A DNA stretch of 64,000 bases from NCBI RefSeq assembly GCF_022458985.1, contig NC_061789.1, forward strand, positions 11,872,175-11,936,174, written 5' to 3'. The notes under the pieces were generated by a model, which was given only the letters and a program-made list of their open reading frames with translations, ran no database searches and was not told the DNA's origin. Each line of letters starts with the position of its first letter. The stretch's first letter is position 1. The position numbers and the translations under genes were made by a program. Positions 30,507 to 42,464 of this stretch are shown here, one piece after another. Source of the DNA: Mugil cephalus. Its lineage: Eukaryota; Chordata; Actinopteri; Mugiliformes; Mugilidae.

Positions 30507-32319
30507 GTCATCATCTCGTTACAACCACCAGGATTCAAACTCTTGCTCGTGTTACGTTCAAGGACTCTGAATGACTTTCAAGGATTCTTCTGAGGACACA
30601 GATGGGAGAGAAATCCCACTGAGAAACCAGATCCGCATTTCCTGCACGATTCAGATTAAAGATCAATTTGACACCACCTGATAATCCTGCACTGGTTTAA
30701 CTCCTCATCCTACCACAGCTGCTCATCAGTCAGCAGGCCTCTACCAAGTTTTATATATATATATATATATATATATAAATTTTAACAACTGAAGGTCAGC
30801 GCTTTCAAGTTTAGTGAGTGTGAGAGGATTCATCAATAGAGTTCAGTGTGGATGTACAGAGGGAACTGCTCTTTCGAAACTACCTTTAATCTTCATTAAC
30901 TCATTGCAAACGCATGCCTACCTACATTTACTATCTCTTAAAAGCTTATTTTTACTTGAATCCAGTGAACTATAAAGAATCAGCACTGCAGTTAACAAGT
31001 GTGGTTTAATGATATTTAAACACATAAGATTGTCCATAACATGCAGCTGTAAGGAATGTATTGTAGGTTAGCTGTAGTCCACAGCACTTCCTGTTTAACA
31101 ACACAGAGTTACAGGTGTGCTCCTTAACCGTCTGTACAGGCTGCACAGACTGTAACGCACAGTCTCAACGTGAAGCTGTTAAAATCTGTCGGCTCAGCCA
31201 ACTTAATTAATTAGTACACAAACACTTCCTCCTACAGCCTCCATGTCTCAACACACACAAAAAAAACAAAGGTGTTCAGGATTTGATCCAGGTGACTGTT
31301 TTGTCTCCTTCTTAATCATGTTTACGAGAATCTGACAAAAAGTCAGTCAGTGTAATTAATTAGTAAGATACTCGCTATGTGGAGCTTAAAGGGCAGATGC
31401 CACCTTGAAATCTGGTATGAATCTTCTCATACACCCGTGGAGCTGGTTGCACTAACAAACAGGTTCCACGTGAGCAGGCAGACCAACATTATAGCGTTAG
31501 CAGTATCGCGGTTTAAAGAAACTATGAATGGACTCATCTTGGGTTGCAACAACCCATCCACAACATTTGTGTACAACGCATCAACTATTCGCAGCCAGGT
31601 AGCTGACCACTTCCTAAAAACGAAACCGCCGACCACAGCAGCTGAGCGAGTAGTATAAAGAGAAGACCTACAAAACGAAAGAACACTGATTTACAGTAGC
31701 ATTACACTCCAAGTGGATATAAGCAACCTTTTACAGATAATAATATAGTTACAAGCAGCACAGAGTGGTCACATCAGGTCCTGACTGGTATCAGGTCTGA
31801 CCAGACATTTTTAAAATGACCAACAAAGGAAAAACTTAGTTATTAATTTCAGGTCGGCCAAAATACAAAACCATGTCCCTGTAGCGACAACAAGTCTTAT
31901 TCCTATTCAGTGCATCAAAGCTGCCAAAAAAGATTCAATATTAGCCACAAGATTCAATATTAGCCGTACAATCAGGTGCTGCATTTAATAAAGGACAAAA
32001 CTATCAGATAGGCCGATACTGATTATCATCAGATAGTATCGGCTGAACATCTGCATGTTTTCATTGTACCTTCCTCTCAAACGTCACAGACCTGCACATT
32101 TAATTGTTTGTCTAAATTAATTGATTAATTAATGACAGAATATGCCATCAGTGACACTAGTTGAGAGTTAAAGCTCAAATTCAGTCATGATTATATTTTA
32201 GAATAAAAGTTTAATCAAATTAAACAGGAAGTAATCAATTAACCGTCAGTCAATTAAAAAAACATTTGTTGTCAATTTTGATTAGCTATGAACAAAAAAA
32301 AAAGATGTTGGTAAAATAT

Positions 32320-32610
32320 ACAGAGGGAAAGAAAAACCAGCAGAGGAGAGAGAGTGGGGGGACGAATGGGGGAGGGGAGATAGTTGGTGGCCTGTACAGG
32401 TTGGAGAAGGGGATGAAGGACGGGAGAAAAAAAAAAGCACGGGGGGAAAAAAAGGGAAGCGAAGAAAATAAAGGTGTGGAGGAGGATTTGATTGGTGGTA
32501 GAGGAAACCAGAGGAGGGAGGAAAATGGGAGGATGTGGGGGGGGGGAGGCAGAGCTCCGGAGGAGCTGTGGTCTGACGGTAGAAAGGAAAACCAGAGCAG
32601 GGAAAACGAA
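32320..32610. repeat. Purine-rich tract
   Basis: About 290 bases are dominated by A and G on the plus strand, with G4-G10 and A7-A9 runs. This is a candidate for triplex or other non-B structure, and for low-complexity repeat masking. Confidence 0.75.
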
Positions 32611-34849
32611 TGAATGAACGATGAGTGAATAACAATTTTATTCCTCTTTAACCCAAACTAACACAGTTCACACACACTTCATGTTTAATCTTCTTCCTTT
32701 AGTTCTAGTTTAGATTCAGTCAGTTTAACATATAACAAAACATTGTTTCTTCATTAAAGCGACTTCCTCAGTTACACTGATAACAGACTGTGAAGCTGCA
32801 GCTCATTAATGTTCATAACTCTCCATTAAAACCTACATAAACACCAACGCCTTCACATATAGTTTGAACTAATACTCAAACATATTTAGTTTCCCACATT
32901 ATCTGAAACATCTGGAGCAACACATTCAGTAAAAAATAATCGTAAACTAAACAAACATCTGCTGCTGTGCTGCCTCGTCTCACCGACAACAACGTTTCTT
33001 ATCTCAGGTATTTAACAGCTGGAGCCACAAGTTTCTTCAAAATAATTATTATTCACCAGCCTCAGACACGGAGTCAAAAATAAAATGTGTAGTTTTACAG
33101 TAAAAAATTAATTATCAACTGAGAAAGTAATACGTAGATTAGATTCAAATCTACTGAATACTGTTGGTTGCTTTTGTCCAAAACTACTTTTTTCCTTTAG
33201 TTTTTAAAAACAATGCAGTCTGACAAAAACATTAAATGATGTCACCATAACGGGATTCTTTATTTTAAATAGTTACTTTTAACTGAATTCAGTGATTAAT
33301 CAATAACAAAAACAATTGTTCGGAGCTGGAGAAACATTAACAGGACACGATCCAGATGTTTGATGCGGCTTTAACACCGACGGGGCAGAAAGTAATCTAA
33401 AGATCGCCTGCACCACTGCTCCAAACAATAAAACTAATCATTTTATCTGTGAATAATCCACTGGTTGTTCCGTGACTTTCTCTGAGAGACGTCTTCAAAG
33501 ATGCTCAGCAGCTGAGACAGAAACCAATAAACGCTTCACAGACACCGCGGAAATTACACAATTAAAACCAATAATCATTTAAACGAATCAAAACTTCCCA
33601 TCTTCATGTGTGAATAACATGCGTGTCTTTCGCAGTGGTTTTAAGCCGGTCTTTTTATCAGCGCTGTGGAGACGCATCGACACCAACACACAGGCCTCTC
33701 CGCAGACAGTAACCGACACCGCGGACGACAACACGAACACGCGCAGGCTTTCAGGCAGCGTCTGAACCGTTACGCTTCGATTTCTGAGCGACTTTCAGGA
33801 GGTTTGTTTGCATTTGTTTACTTCCTGTTTCAGTTTGTCTCTTGCAGATCAGATTAAAGTCCCGGCCGAACGATGAGACAAAATTAAAGAGCTGCAGGAA
33901 TATTTTCTTCCACATCCCTCTGTATCACACTTTAGTAATCCAGTTTAATGAACGAACTAAATTAGGATAATCTACATATTAATATTAAAATCATATTAAT
34001 ATATTAAAAAAAAGTTGTCCCAACATATAACATCTTAGAGTTAGTTGTTCAGATTTAAATTATTAAGTGATGGAGCATTAAAACAGCCAACGAATATGTG
34101 GTTGAACAAAACCAGGTGTTCAGCTCATTATATATTTTAATAATCAGAAAACTGTGCTTTATTCACAGTCCTTATATTTTACTACGTATTTGTACAAATT
34201 TTATATTAATATAAATTGCATTAAAATAATTCAATGTGACAATTATGCCGAGTTACACCCGTCGCCAATTTGTTTTCTGGTGTTTACTTGAGAGTTACTG
34301 TATATTGCATATTCTTCATGTACTCATCCAGATGCACCAGTTTCAGTCCTAAACCAGGTTAATATCTGCAGCTTTCGGTTGTGTTTCCATCACCCATAGA
34401 AATGGGCAAAACCGAAATATCGCAACGGAAAAAAGAAAAGGAATGGAAACAGGCTCATTTCAGAAAACCTCAAATACCACGATATAAGTTGCAGCTCATT
34501 TGCAAAAACACCTTTCAATGGAAACACGCGCAATATTTATTGAAATTTCAGAAATATCGCTTTAATTTCTTCAAAAAAAAAAAAAAAACTAATAGAAACG
34601 CAGCTAGTGATTCACTGCTTTTCTTTCTCTATAAAAAAGTTTTCGGGACTTCTTTTCAATTAAAACATCCGCTTCAGCTCTGACCTTTTATTAAGCAAAC
34701 TAGTACTAACCTGGAGATTAATTGGTCATTACCAGCCTCTTTTGACGCTGCACGGCTGAATCACAAACAAGTTTCCCTGAAGGATTAATGAATTATGAGC
34801 GAATGACTTGGGAGTTTATTTACATATTTTCTCGTGCTTCCTCTCCCTG

Positions 34850-36430
34850 ACACACCTCCGCCTCTGGTTCAAGCCCAAATGATCCGCAGTGATTTCTCAG
34901 TCAGATCTGAATCCGAGCAGCAGCCAGTCGCAACTTTTTCTCCCCCCCATCATGTAAACAAAACAGCTCCCGGCTCATTAAACTCCAACTTCATCCACCC
35001 TCTACGTTAAACCGTCTCCTGGATGAAAACAATCCTCCCACATTACATGCGTGCACAAATCCGCCGAGGCTGTTTTGTTTTCCCATCGGCTTCGGCTTTT
35101 CCCTCCACATTTAGCTCAACGCTGACTTTTCATAATAGGAGCAGATCAGACACGGGAGCCCCCCTGGGGCCGCAGCGGGGCTCCCTGACCTTGGCCCGTC
35201 TCTTCTCGGTCGGGTTCAGCCTCGGATTGAATTTGTCGGGACAAAGCGGAGCATCCTCACCGCCGGGACCCCAGCGTGACTCTCTGACCGGGAGACTGCG
35301 GCTTCATCCCGGCCGAGCGAGAGAGCGGAGAAGGGGGGTGGGTTTGGTGGTCACGAGGAGCCTCTGGCTGTGGCCGTGTGCTGCCGACATGATGCTCCCA
35401 GCAGAGCAGGGACAACACCTTCAGCCATCAGCCCGCTTTCACTGAGACCCCATTTCCATCGGAAAATGGCTTTCGAGCAGCGAGCCATTTTCAACCGAGC
35501 TAACGGGCTCAAGTCGCCCCTTAAGTCGCACAAACACAACCCGCCGACGCCCCACAGCCAAAGCCCCAGCGAAGCCCACCCGACAAAAACGGGGTTTAAA
35601 ATAACAACAGGGGCAAACCTCGTTTATTTACACGAACAGCGCTCCGCGGAGGAGACGCGAAAAGCACGGCCGAGCTAGCGTTAGCATCGGGGCCTGGCTA
35701 GCCAGTTAGCATCCCTCTGCGTCCACTGAAAACACCCGAAACCGAAGAGTTCAAAACAGGCAAACGACAAACAGAGACACACAACTAGCCCCCGTGCAGG
35801 GTTGCTCACCGGGTCCGGTCTACGGGTTTAACACCAGCGACCCAAAGGCGGCGGAGGGAAGGCGACCACCGCTGCAGGAGCTTAGCACCAGTAGCATTAG
35901 CAACCCGAGGCTAGCCCGGAGCTACACAAAGATCTCGACAAACACACCGCGGCCCCCCTTTGATGGAAAACCGCGTTTTCCGCCGTTTACTGCAGCCCAC
36001 TTACCCTCAAATGGCCCCCGCGCCCGGAAAGTCAACGATTCTCGGCGAGGGGGTGCAAAATGTGCCAGTTTCACGGATTATGCATGGTTATTTTTTTTCC
36101 TCCTATTTAACCACCGACTTTTGGTTCTTGGCTCTGTCCCCCTCCTCTCTCCCTCCTCCTCCTCCTCTTCAGCAGGATACTTCCTGCCGAGCCGAGCGCG
36201 GTCACGGCCGCGTCATCATGCGCAGAATAAAAATTTCGGGGGCAACTAAAACATCGCGTTGAGCTTCTAGCACCCAGTTGTAACGCCAGGTCAGTCATCT
36301 GTGGCAGTTTAGATGGTGAAGGGTCGGGCCGAACCGAGCCGAGCCGAGCCGGGCCGGGCCGGGCTGCTGCAGGGCCAGATGACACTCCGAGGTCAATAAT
36401 GAGCTGCAGACCAGCACACCTGGACATCTC
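34850..36430 (-). promoter_or_regulatory. CpG-rich region, candidate promoter and first exon of the znf646-like gene
   Basis: Base composition shifts sharply to GC with frequent CpG. On the minus strand a strong donor (CCCG/GTGAGCAAC) lies at 35810/35809 and could end a 5' UTR exon spliced to the acceptor at 29564. A TGCGCA-type NRF1-like half site lies at about 36220, and a short GCCGA/GCCGG pentamer array at about 36328-36364. No long conserved protein frame is seen. The promoter role is inferred from composition and the donor. Confidence 0.5.
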
Positions 36431-37850
36431 ATTCACAGGTGTGTTTGTCTGCAGCTAATATTCATCTTCCATTCATCCACCACTGTCGCTGATTAGTTTC
36501 CCCCTGTGACAGACTAACTCATTTTACTCAGTGAAATACTTGGAAAAACTAAGTTTCAACCCAAGAATGTGATCATAGGACGTCAGAATACTGATTTATT
36601 TATTCATTTATTTTTAATTTTCATGGAGAAATTCAAGATTAATTGAATTAATTAATTAAATTAATTGAATTAATAATTTAACATACATGGTTACTTATCT
36701 TGAAGTGGTAAACAAATGGAGATATATTTTAGACCATTAGAAAATAAGGGCTGATTCAGGCACTTGTCAACATCATGACATTAGACAACATTAGAAACTT
36801 TTTCGTGGTATCTAACGAAGCAGTTGTGCTCAGTGTTCATGCAGATCTAAACCTTAAAGACCACATTTGACCTGAGAGTGTTTCCTTGATCTTATCTGAT
36901 TGGCTGAATGTAAACCACATGCTTCGAAACCTCTGCGGGGAACGCAGCTTAATATGCAAGCTGAAGCAACCTAATATAGTTCCTTGCCCCATAAAGGCTT
37001 TATTGAAGGGGCATCTGGTCACAGACCCAGAGATGCAGAGACCAAGTGGTGCAAAGGCTCAGAGAGGGGTAAATAATGACACATAGAACAGAAATGAGAC
37101 TAAAAATATAATACAGTGATGACAACACACAGATAAAAATCTCCTCCTCCAGGTTTGTTCGTACGATTTTAGGAAGTGAACTTTAAGTGTGATACATCTG
37201 ATGTTAAACACTGATCTAGTTTGAGACTCAACGGTTTCTGTCTGAAACCTTTATGTATGTGACAGCAGATCCCTGAATAAAGGAAAAAAAATGTTTATTT
37301 CTGCAGTAACGCTCGGATGTATGCTATCTGGATTCTGATTCAGTCCTCCATTAATTGGCTCCTTAACATTTATACATTGATTCACACTATGTATGTAATA
37401 TTGCCTTCATGTGATACAGTCAGAGACGGCTTATTGTCACTGCTCTGCAACTTTAATCAATTAACAGATAAAATGATACAATTAAAAATTGATTAAATAA
37501 TGAACAAAGAAAAAGCTAGTTGATTAGTTATTTTCATTTTTATCCTTCTTCTCAATTCTGTAAATTTTGGATTATCAGTAATTAAATATTATATTTTAAT
37601 TTATTTTGTATTAATTTTGTACAAAGCTGCACATATGTGGAATATATATGCTAATCATTTAATGTTTTCTTAACCTTTTATTTTTTGTCTTAGTTAATAA
37701 AGTTAATAACTTATATAAACTGGTTGACAAGCACATTAAATACAAAACATTTTATCTACTCATATGTACACAAATAACTATTTAAGTTATTTATATTTAT
37801 TAGTCGTATCTTATTTTTGTGAAATGCACGATTTCCCCTATTTTTTTCAA
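36431..37850. other. AT-rich intergenic stretch
   Basis: This stretch has no gene, RNA or recognisable transposon. It includes an ATTAATTGAATTAATTAATT-type simple stretch at about 36640-36680. It separates the divergently arranged znf646-like CpG island and the thoc6 promoter. Confidence 0.6.
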
Positions 37851-38022
37851 AATCCGGCCGCGTGATTGGATACTACACGTCCCAGAATCCCGTGCGTTGG
37901 CGCTGACGTCATATTCCGTCGCCTCCACTCGTCTCTTTCCCTCTTTGAGCAGACGCCGCTGTGTTTCTCTGTTTTCTGAATTTTGTGCATTTTAAAGAGT
38001 CCTCGGAGTGTTTGTGAGCAGG
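37850..38022 (+). promoter_or_regulatory. thoc6 promoter with ZNF143-like and CRE motifs
   Basis: A ZNF143/STAF-like site, ACTACACGTCCCAGAATCC, lies at 37872-37890, and a perfect CRE palindrome TGACGTCA lies at 37904-37911. Both fall within 160 bases of the thoc6 ATG in a locally CpG-containing, TATA-less setting. ZNF143 and CREB/ATF sites are common at housekeeping promoters (established). Use at this gene is inferred. Confidence 0.6.
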
Positions 38023-41000
38023 ATGGGTCCCGTAGAGGTGAACTTTATTAACTTCTCATTCAAACAGAAGCATCTGACAGAAAATAAAGAAACTAAAATT
38101 GAAAAGTAACTCAAATCTTTCGCTGAGCTCCAGTCGCGCTGTTGTTCTCAGAGATGCAGCTGCAAACGGTATCTAAAATATACCTGTTTGATGGGTAATG
38201 GGGAAACTCACTGCAAGGCAGTAGATTTTTCAAGACGTTTTAACTTTTTCTAACAGCTGAGTTCGTCTTTTGTGGAAGATCTACTCATACCAAACTCTGT
38301 TTAAATTCTGCTAAATTTATATTTGATTCCGTATTTATTGAAGCACACTCACTAAATAGCTCGTTTTAAAACATTTCCATATTAAGACAAGCCTCTTGTT
38401 TAATTCGGGGTGTGGTTGGTGAACGTATACATTATCAATCAGATCTGTTGATTAGTCTGTTTACACTCGATCAACGACGATCATCTGTTTAACGTAATTT
38501 CACATTTAACCTTTTATTATTCGGAAGTGTTGGATTCAGACCAGGTGAGTGTCTTTGTCTGCTAATAGAAGAAAGAGGAATTAAGTCTAATATATGTTTG
38601 TTGTTGCAGCTTCTTCACATGTCGGTGTTCTCTCAGAGCTTCTCTCCCTGCGGTCGATTCCTGGCAGCCGGAAACAACTACGGAGAGATCGCACTGTTCA
38701 GGTGGGATGCATCAAATTCACATTTCATCAGGGTTTGTATGAGATTCAAATGTTTCAATCATCGCCACTGTTTTTGTTTCAGTTTGTCCGCAGCTCTGAG
38801 TCCAGACGCCACTGAATTAAACAAGAAACCGGTTCTGACGTTCACCGGTGAGTTCTTCTTCAGTCCTCCCGGTTACGGACAGAGTTCTTCTTCTGTGGTG
38901 GATTAAAAGTCTCAACATGAAGGGCTGATATCTGTGTTTCTCAGTAGGAAGTACAATTTGTTAGTTTCAAATAAATAAAATAATTTCTGTGAACAGACAA
39001 CAAAGCAAATCACGGATATTGGTTTAAGTTTCAGAGGCTACTTAACACCAGTCATCGAACAACACTGTAATAAAATTTTCCATGTGCCTGTAGTGTGATA
39101 CTGAACACTGGCTGCAGAGTATATAGCTCCCATTGTAATAAACTCATCATTATGATTAGTCAAATAATTGCAGCTAATCGTTGAAATGATTGCTGACATA
39201 TTAACATGCTGTAGCACCCGTTTCAGCCACCAGGTGGCGCCACTCGCACAGAACAGATTCTCAATTAATTCAGAGGATTCACATTGATCAGCTGTTTTGT
39301 TTTCATCGCCTTGTCTCAGCTCATGAGGGTCCAGTGTTTTCTCTCCTCACCACTGACTGTCAGCTGCTGAGCGCTGGAAACGGAGAGGTCAGCGCGTGGA
39401 ACTGGAACGAGCTCATCAAGAAGGTAACGCTCACATCAAAACTTCAAACCAAAAACAAAAGTGTTGATCTGTGTACGTTTAATCTGACGCCTGACTCCGT
39501 GTCTCCTCAGAACGTCAAACCTTTGTGGACGAAGAGACCAAACTACAAGTGAGGAGCGGCTCTTAAGTCTTGCTGTCTGTCCTGAGGCGCTGCAGGCTGC
39601 TCACTCTGATCCGTTGTTTCTGTCTGCAGGTCCAGTCTGGAGATCCCAGAGATCAACTCCATGGTCATCAACCCGCGGGTGAGGACAGCAGCCGATCACC
39701 AGCACTTTTAAAGAACAAACCAGTGATTATAGCTAACGTCAAATGAATCAGTTTAAGGCAAGGATGCTGACCTGAAGCAGCTTTGAAGGCACAAACATCA
39801 CTGTAGATCAGTTTGATACCGGGCTGCAAAAATCGAATAACAATAAGTAACAATAAGTAAAACAGCAGTAAACTCAGAATGAGACGAAAGAGTCTGATAT
39901 CTAAGTTTACCGATATGGATTTTTTTTTAGGGCCGATACCATTTTTTCCCTGAGCCGATATTGCGTTTTCCCTCCATCTACATGATAAAAATGACACAAT
40001 GAAAACAAATGTAACAAGTCTCAATTTAACCAATATCGACACCAGTAAAATAAGCAAGTATCGGCCCAATATCTATCAGCCGTCTCTTGCTACATTCTAC
40101 AGTTGAGTAGTGACTAAGGTTTCTGTTATTGGAGCAACACACCCACACACGTTCTGTGGAAACATTTTCCTGCATGCAAGGAGTGGTTGCTGGTATTAAA
40201 AACAGGGTTGGAAACCGCTGCTGTAGATGAGAGTGACTCTACAGATATTAAAGTCTCTCATGTTGCTTCTGACAGTCATTTAGATACAGTTTAACCCTCA
40301 TACATGATTGTAAAATTGTTATGTTGATACCATTAAGGGACAAAAAGCGTCCTCTTCAATAATGCCATAAAAATAGCATATGTCAATGATCAGTATCAAC
40401 ATTGATGTTTTTTTGTTTTTTTTGTAGTGTCTGATTTACAAAAATTGTTCACAGTAGAGCAACAGTAACATAGAAAGAAAACAAATAGTACATAGATGAT
40501 ATAAATATTAGGGTGCTTTTGAAAAGGACAATTTAGGAGATTAAACAGTGTAAAAATGGAGCATTATGGGATTCGAGTTTGAAAAAGACGCATTAGGGTC
40601 AAATAAGTGTCTCTTGTGTGTCAGGACAACACTCTGGTCCTCGGAGGAGGAGACAACAACATCCACATCCTGGACCTGGAACACGGAGTCTTCAAGGTGA
40701 CTGTGTCAGACATTTCTCTGTGACCTTCTATCGTTAACAGGATCTCTTTCGCTTTCTCCTCACCGGCGCCGAGAATGACCTTGACAGTTTTGTGCGTTTT
40801 CTGCTCAGTCGGTGCTCCAGGGTCACTCCGACTACGTCCACTGCGTGAGCGTGAGGGAGAGGGAGGCCGAGATCCTGTCGGGAGCGGAGGACGGAGCCGT
40901 GAGGATATGGGGTGAGTGCGGGCGGCCGCGTTGGCCTGAAGTGTGTCAGCTGACTGACGGTGGTGGTGGTGATGATGACGGTGTGTTGTTTTTGTTCAGA

Positions 41001-41886
41001 CAGCAGGACGGCTCAGTGCGTTCACTGCATCGAAGTCTACAAGTACGAGGTGAGACCTCGTCTTCCTGCGAACATCTGCATCCAGCTGTTCCTATTATTT
41101 ATTTATTTATTTTTTTTTTTTTTGCATTTCAGAGCTGCGCGCGGCCTCAGCACGGGAAGTGGATCAGCTGTGTGACCGCCGACTCTGACTGGATGGTAAG
41201 TAAACGTACTTTCAAGTCCTCCTGAGTGAAAACGCCGTCCTCTGTGCACGATCAGCTGATGACTCTGTGTGACGTTTGCGTCCAGCTGTGCGGCGGGGGT
41301 CCGTCTCTGTCCCTGTGGCACCTCCGCTCTCTGTCCCCCACCTCGGTCTTCCCCCTGAGGGGCTGCCAGCGCCAGGCCACCTTCCACCAGGACAAGGTGA
41401 GGACACTTTTTAAAAGCGCTAAAAGTTCCACTCCTGGTTGAACGGCCGCCGACACCGTGTCTTGTGCCGCCGCGTTTAGATTCTGGCCGTGGGCGAAGGA
41501 GCGTTCGTGTCCCACTGCCTACTGGGCGGAGAAGTCAAGGCTCAGATCCCCTGCACTCCGCAGAGCCTCAACACGCTGCAGCTCAACTCCAACAGCACGG
41601 AGCATCGGGTAAGACCTTGAACGCAACTCGCTTTTCTGTTCAACACACACTGTTCCCTGAATGTCGCATTTGTATTGTCAGTGAAAGACGAGAGAGGCAT
41701 CAAGAACATAACTGTTCTTGCTTGAAAAAGAATTTTTGATCATGTTTTTGTTATTCTAAAAGAATCAGAAGTGCGAAGTGTCTAAGTGAACGTGTTGTGT
41801 TGCAGGTGCTGACAGTGGGAGGCAGCAGCAACCACATCGACGTGTTCACCAACATGTCCTACAGAGCGTTTTCGTTCAGCTTCTGA
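38023..41886 (+). CDS. thoc6: THO complex subunit 6 (WD40 protein), 13 exons
   Basis: THOC6 is a seven-bladed WD40 subunit of the THO/TREX complex, which couples transcription to nuclear mRNA export. The exons are 38023-38037, 38610-38701, 38783-38847, 39320-39423, 39511-39548, 39630-39678, 40625-40696, 40809-40911, 41000-41049, 41133-41195, 41286-41396, 41480-41608 and 41806-41886. All phases agree and give about 323 residues (human 341). Diagnostic stretches are [76 protein letters not shown] and the C-terminus [11 protein letters not shown]. The 15-base first exon (MGPVE) makes the N-terminus shorter than in human, so an extra or alternative 5' exon is possible. Intron 6 contains a dispersed repeat with GATATCGGCC-type motifs at about 39890-40080. 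Confidence 0.95.
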
Positions 41887-41944
41887 CCGCTTTTCTTTTA
41901 CCTCTGTCTTTTCTGTCCCGTTTCTGAAGATGCTGTCGTTTCTT

Positions 41945-41950
41945 AATAAA
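41945..41950 (+). terminator. thoc6 poly(A) signal
   Basis: AATAAA lies about 60 bases after the thoc6 stop. It is followed by a GTGTTCTGAGTGTCTGTTTCTG GT-rich region, split here as GTGTTCTGAG and TGTCTGTTTC. It implies a very short 3' UTR. Confidence 0.8.
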
Positions 41951-42064
41951 ATTATAAATAACCAGAGGAAAGCGGCGTGTTCTGAGTGTCTGTTTCTGAT
42001 CCTCTCGACTCAATTCAGCGACAAAACTAATTCATTTTCTTGAAAGACTGGAACTGAACAGATT

Positions 42065-42070
42065 TTTATT
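42065..42070 (-). terminator. med15 poly(A) signal
   Basis: TTTATT on the plus strand (AATAAA on the minus) lies about 395 bases after the med15 stop at 42465. It leaves only about 115 bases between the converging poly(A) signals of thoc6 and med15. Confidence 0.65.
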
Positions 42071-42464
42071 AATGATAGAAAAACATTTACATAACAGACA
42101 AACCTGTGCGTTCCTGTCTGCAGAAGGGAAACTGGTTCCTTCTCTAACCTAACAGGAACAGACTCGTGATGCATTCAGGGAGCGGGAATATAAGCGGTGT
42201 CAGAAACATGCATGTCTACATATCAGATCTGCCGTCTGACTAATGGACCTCTGAACGCAGCGGGTGCAGTCTCTGACCGCCGACTTGAGCGAGCGGCAGG
42301 TTTAGAAAACAAGGCCAAAAAAAATTACCCAGAATGCACGAGGAATAAAGTCATACGCAAGTGATGCAGTCTCTCCTATAACAGTCCTTAAATGAGCGGC
42401 CGCGTCCGTGGAGACGGTGTGTCAGTTGCTGTGGCTGCAGGTGAGCTCGCGGCCGGACGGGGCT

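Larger units (their letters stand above)
29564..34850 (-). other. Probable 5' UTR intron of the znf646-like gene
   Basis: No gene is recognised. The stretch contains (CA)n at about 30383-30405, a perfect 17-bp inverted repeat at 30470-30506, (TA)n at about 30751-30777, a purine-rich tract at about 32320-32610 including a G10 run, and general AT-rich sequence. It is read as an intron joining a CpG-island exon near 35.8 kb to the acceptor at 29564. Confidence 0.45.

Noticed and set aside
31377-31658. 93-codon plus-strand frame in the presumed znf646 5' intron
   Set aside because: No family recognised and no exon signals; length is compatible with chance.
36107-36436. 109-codon minus-strand frame in the CpG island
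   Set aside because: Composition-driven, with a GCCGA/GCCGG repeat giving Ala/Gly/Pro/Arg; no domain.
39890-40080. GATATCGGCC-type motifs here and near 31990 and 54003 as a regulatory palindrome
   Set aside because: The recurrence in unrelated introns and in intergenic DNA suggests fragments of one dispersed repeat family rather than control sites.
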